Origin: Cyanobacteria bacterium UBA8803
Lineage (GTDB): Bacteria > Cyanobacteriota > Cyanobacteriia > Cyanobacteriales > Coleofasciculaceae
Length of the DNA stretch: 5,928 nucleotides
Direction: 5' to 3'
NCBI GenBank assembly: GCA_003505715.1
Contig: DNXU01000452.1
Coordinates: 4,937-10,864 of the forward strand
The notes below the pieces were generated by a model. The model searched no databases and was not told where the DNA came from. It was given only the letters and a program-made list of their open reading frames with translations. Positions 5,834-5,928 of the stretch are shown one piece after another. Both the position numbers and the translations under genes were made by a program. The number at the start of each line of letters is the position of its first letter. Position 1 is the stretch's first letter.

Positions 5834-5928
5834 TCGCTGAGATCTTGCACCATTCTCAATAACCCACCAAAACCCTTGATTTTCCATTGATGCGATCGCT
5901 AAAAACCCAGCTTTTATAGGCTTAATGA
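5834..5928. other. Intergenic tail with no supported gene
   Basis: No reading frame with recognisable content is seen on either strand. TGAGA (5838-5842) and TCTCA (5854-5858) form a short inverted repeat just after the preceding stop, without a T-run, so a terminator is not supported. A HIP1 octamer lies at 5892-5899. AAAAACCCAGCTTTT (5901-5915) is a partly symmetric A/T-flanked sequence like short repeats common in these genomes. Confidence 0.4.

Overview
The window looks like chromosomal DNA from a cyanobacterium, probably a filamentous one with a large, repeat-rich genome. The octamer GCGATCGC (HIP1, the hallmark cyanobacterial palindrome) occurs seven times in 5.9 kb. The gene families fit too: a TPR-CHAT protein, a Uma2-type remnant, a FitA-like antitoxin, an OmpR-type two-component pair and an NHLP-type peptide. 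Several intergenic repeats resemble those common in such genomes. I cannot name the genus.

Layout. (1) Positions 30-2615 (+) encode an 861-residue exported or membrane-anchored protein with a helical TPR region and a C-terminal CHAT caspase-like protease domain whose His and Cys are intact. (2) Convergent to it, at 2590-2847 (-), is a small ribbon-helix-helix FitA-like antitoxin with no toxin gene next to it; its last codons run antisense into the end of the CHAT gene. (3) Positions 2848-3133 hold no convincing gene but contain a 109-bp MITE-like element with terminal inverted repeats, followed by candidate promoter sequences. (4) Positions 3134-3844 (+) encode an OmpR/PhoB-class response regulator and 4209-5345 (+) a HAMP-containing sensor histidine kinase; together they form one two-component system. 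(5) The 364 bp between these two genes hold a decayed Uma2-family fragment, in frame with the regulator's stop codon, and a stem-loop repeat. (6) Positions 5346-5488 are a mosaic of short repeats, including a second copy of the MITE terminus immediately before the ribosome binding site of the next gene. (7) Positions 5489-5833 (+) encode a 114-residue protein resembling the nitrile-hydratase-like leader peptides (NHLP) of RiPP natural product precursors, with a short C-terminal tail holding one cysteine. (8) The last 95 bp contain no gene I can support.

How the genes relate. The kinase and response regulator should work as a phosphorelay pair, although the interrupted spacing may uncouple their expression. 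The CHAT protein and the antitoxin share only overlapping 3' ends. The NHLP-like gene lies 143 bp downstream of the kinase on the same strand. It could be co-transcribed with, or controlled by, the two-component system, but nothing in the sequence proves this. No RiPP-modifying enzyme or transporter is visible before the window ends. The precursor-like gene is therefore the most promising lead, and it stands alone here.
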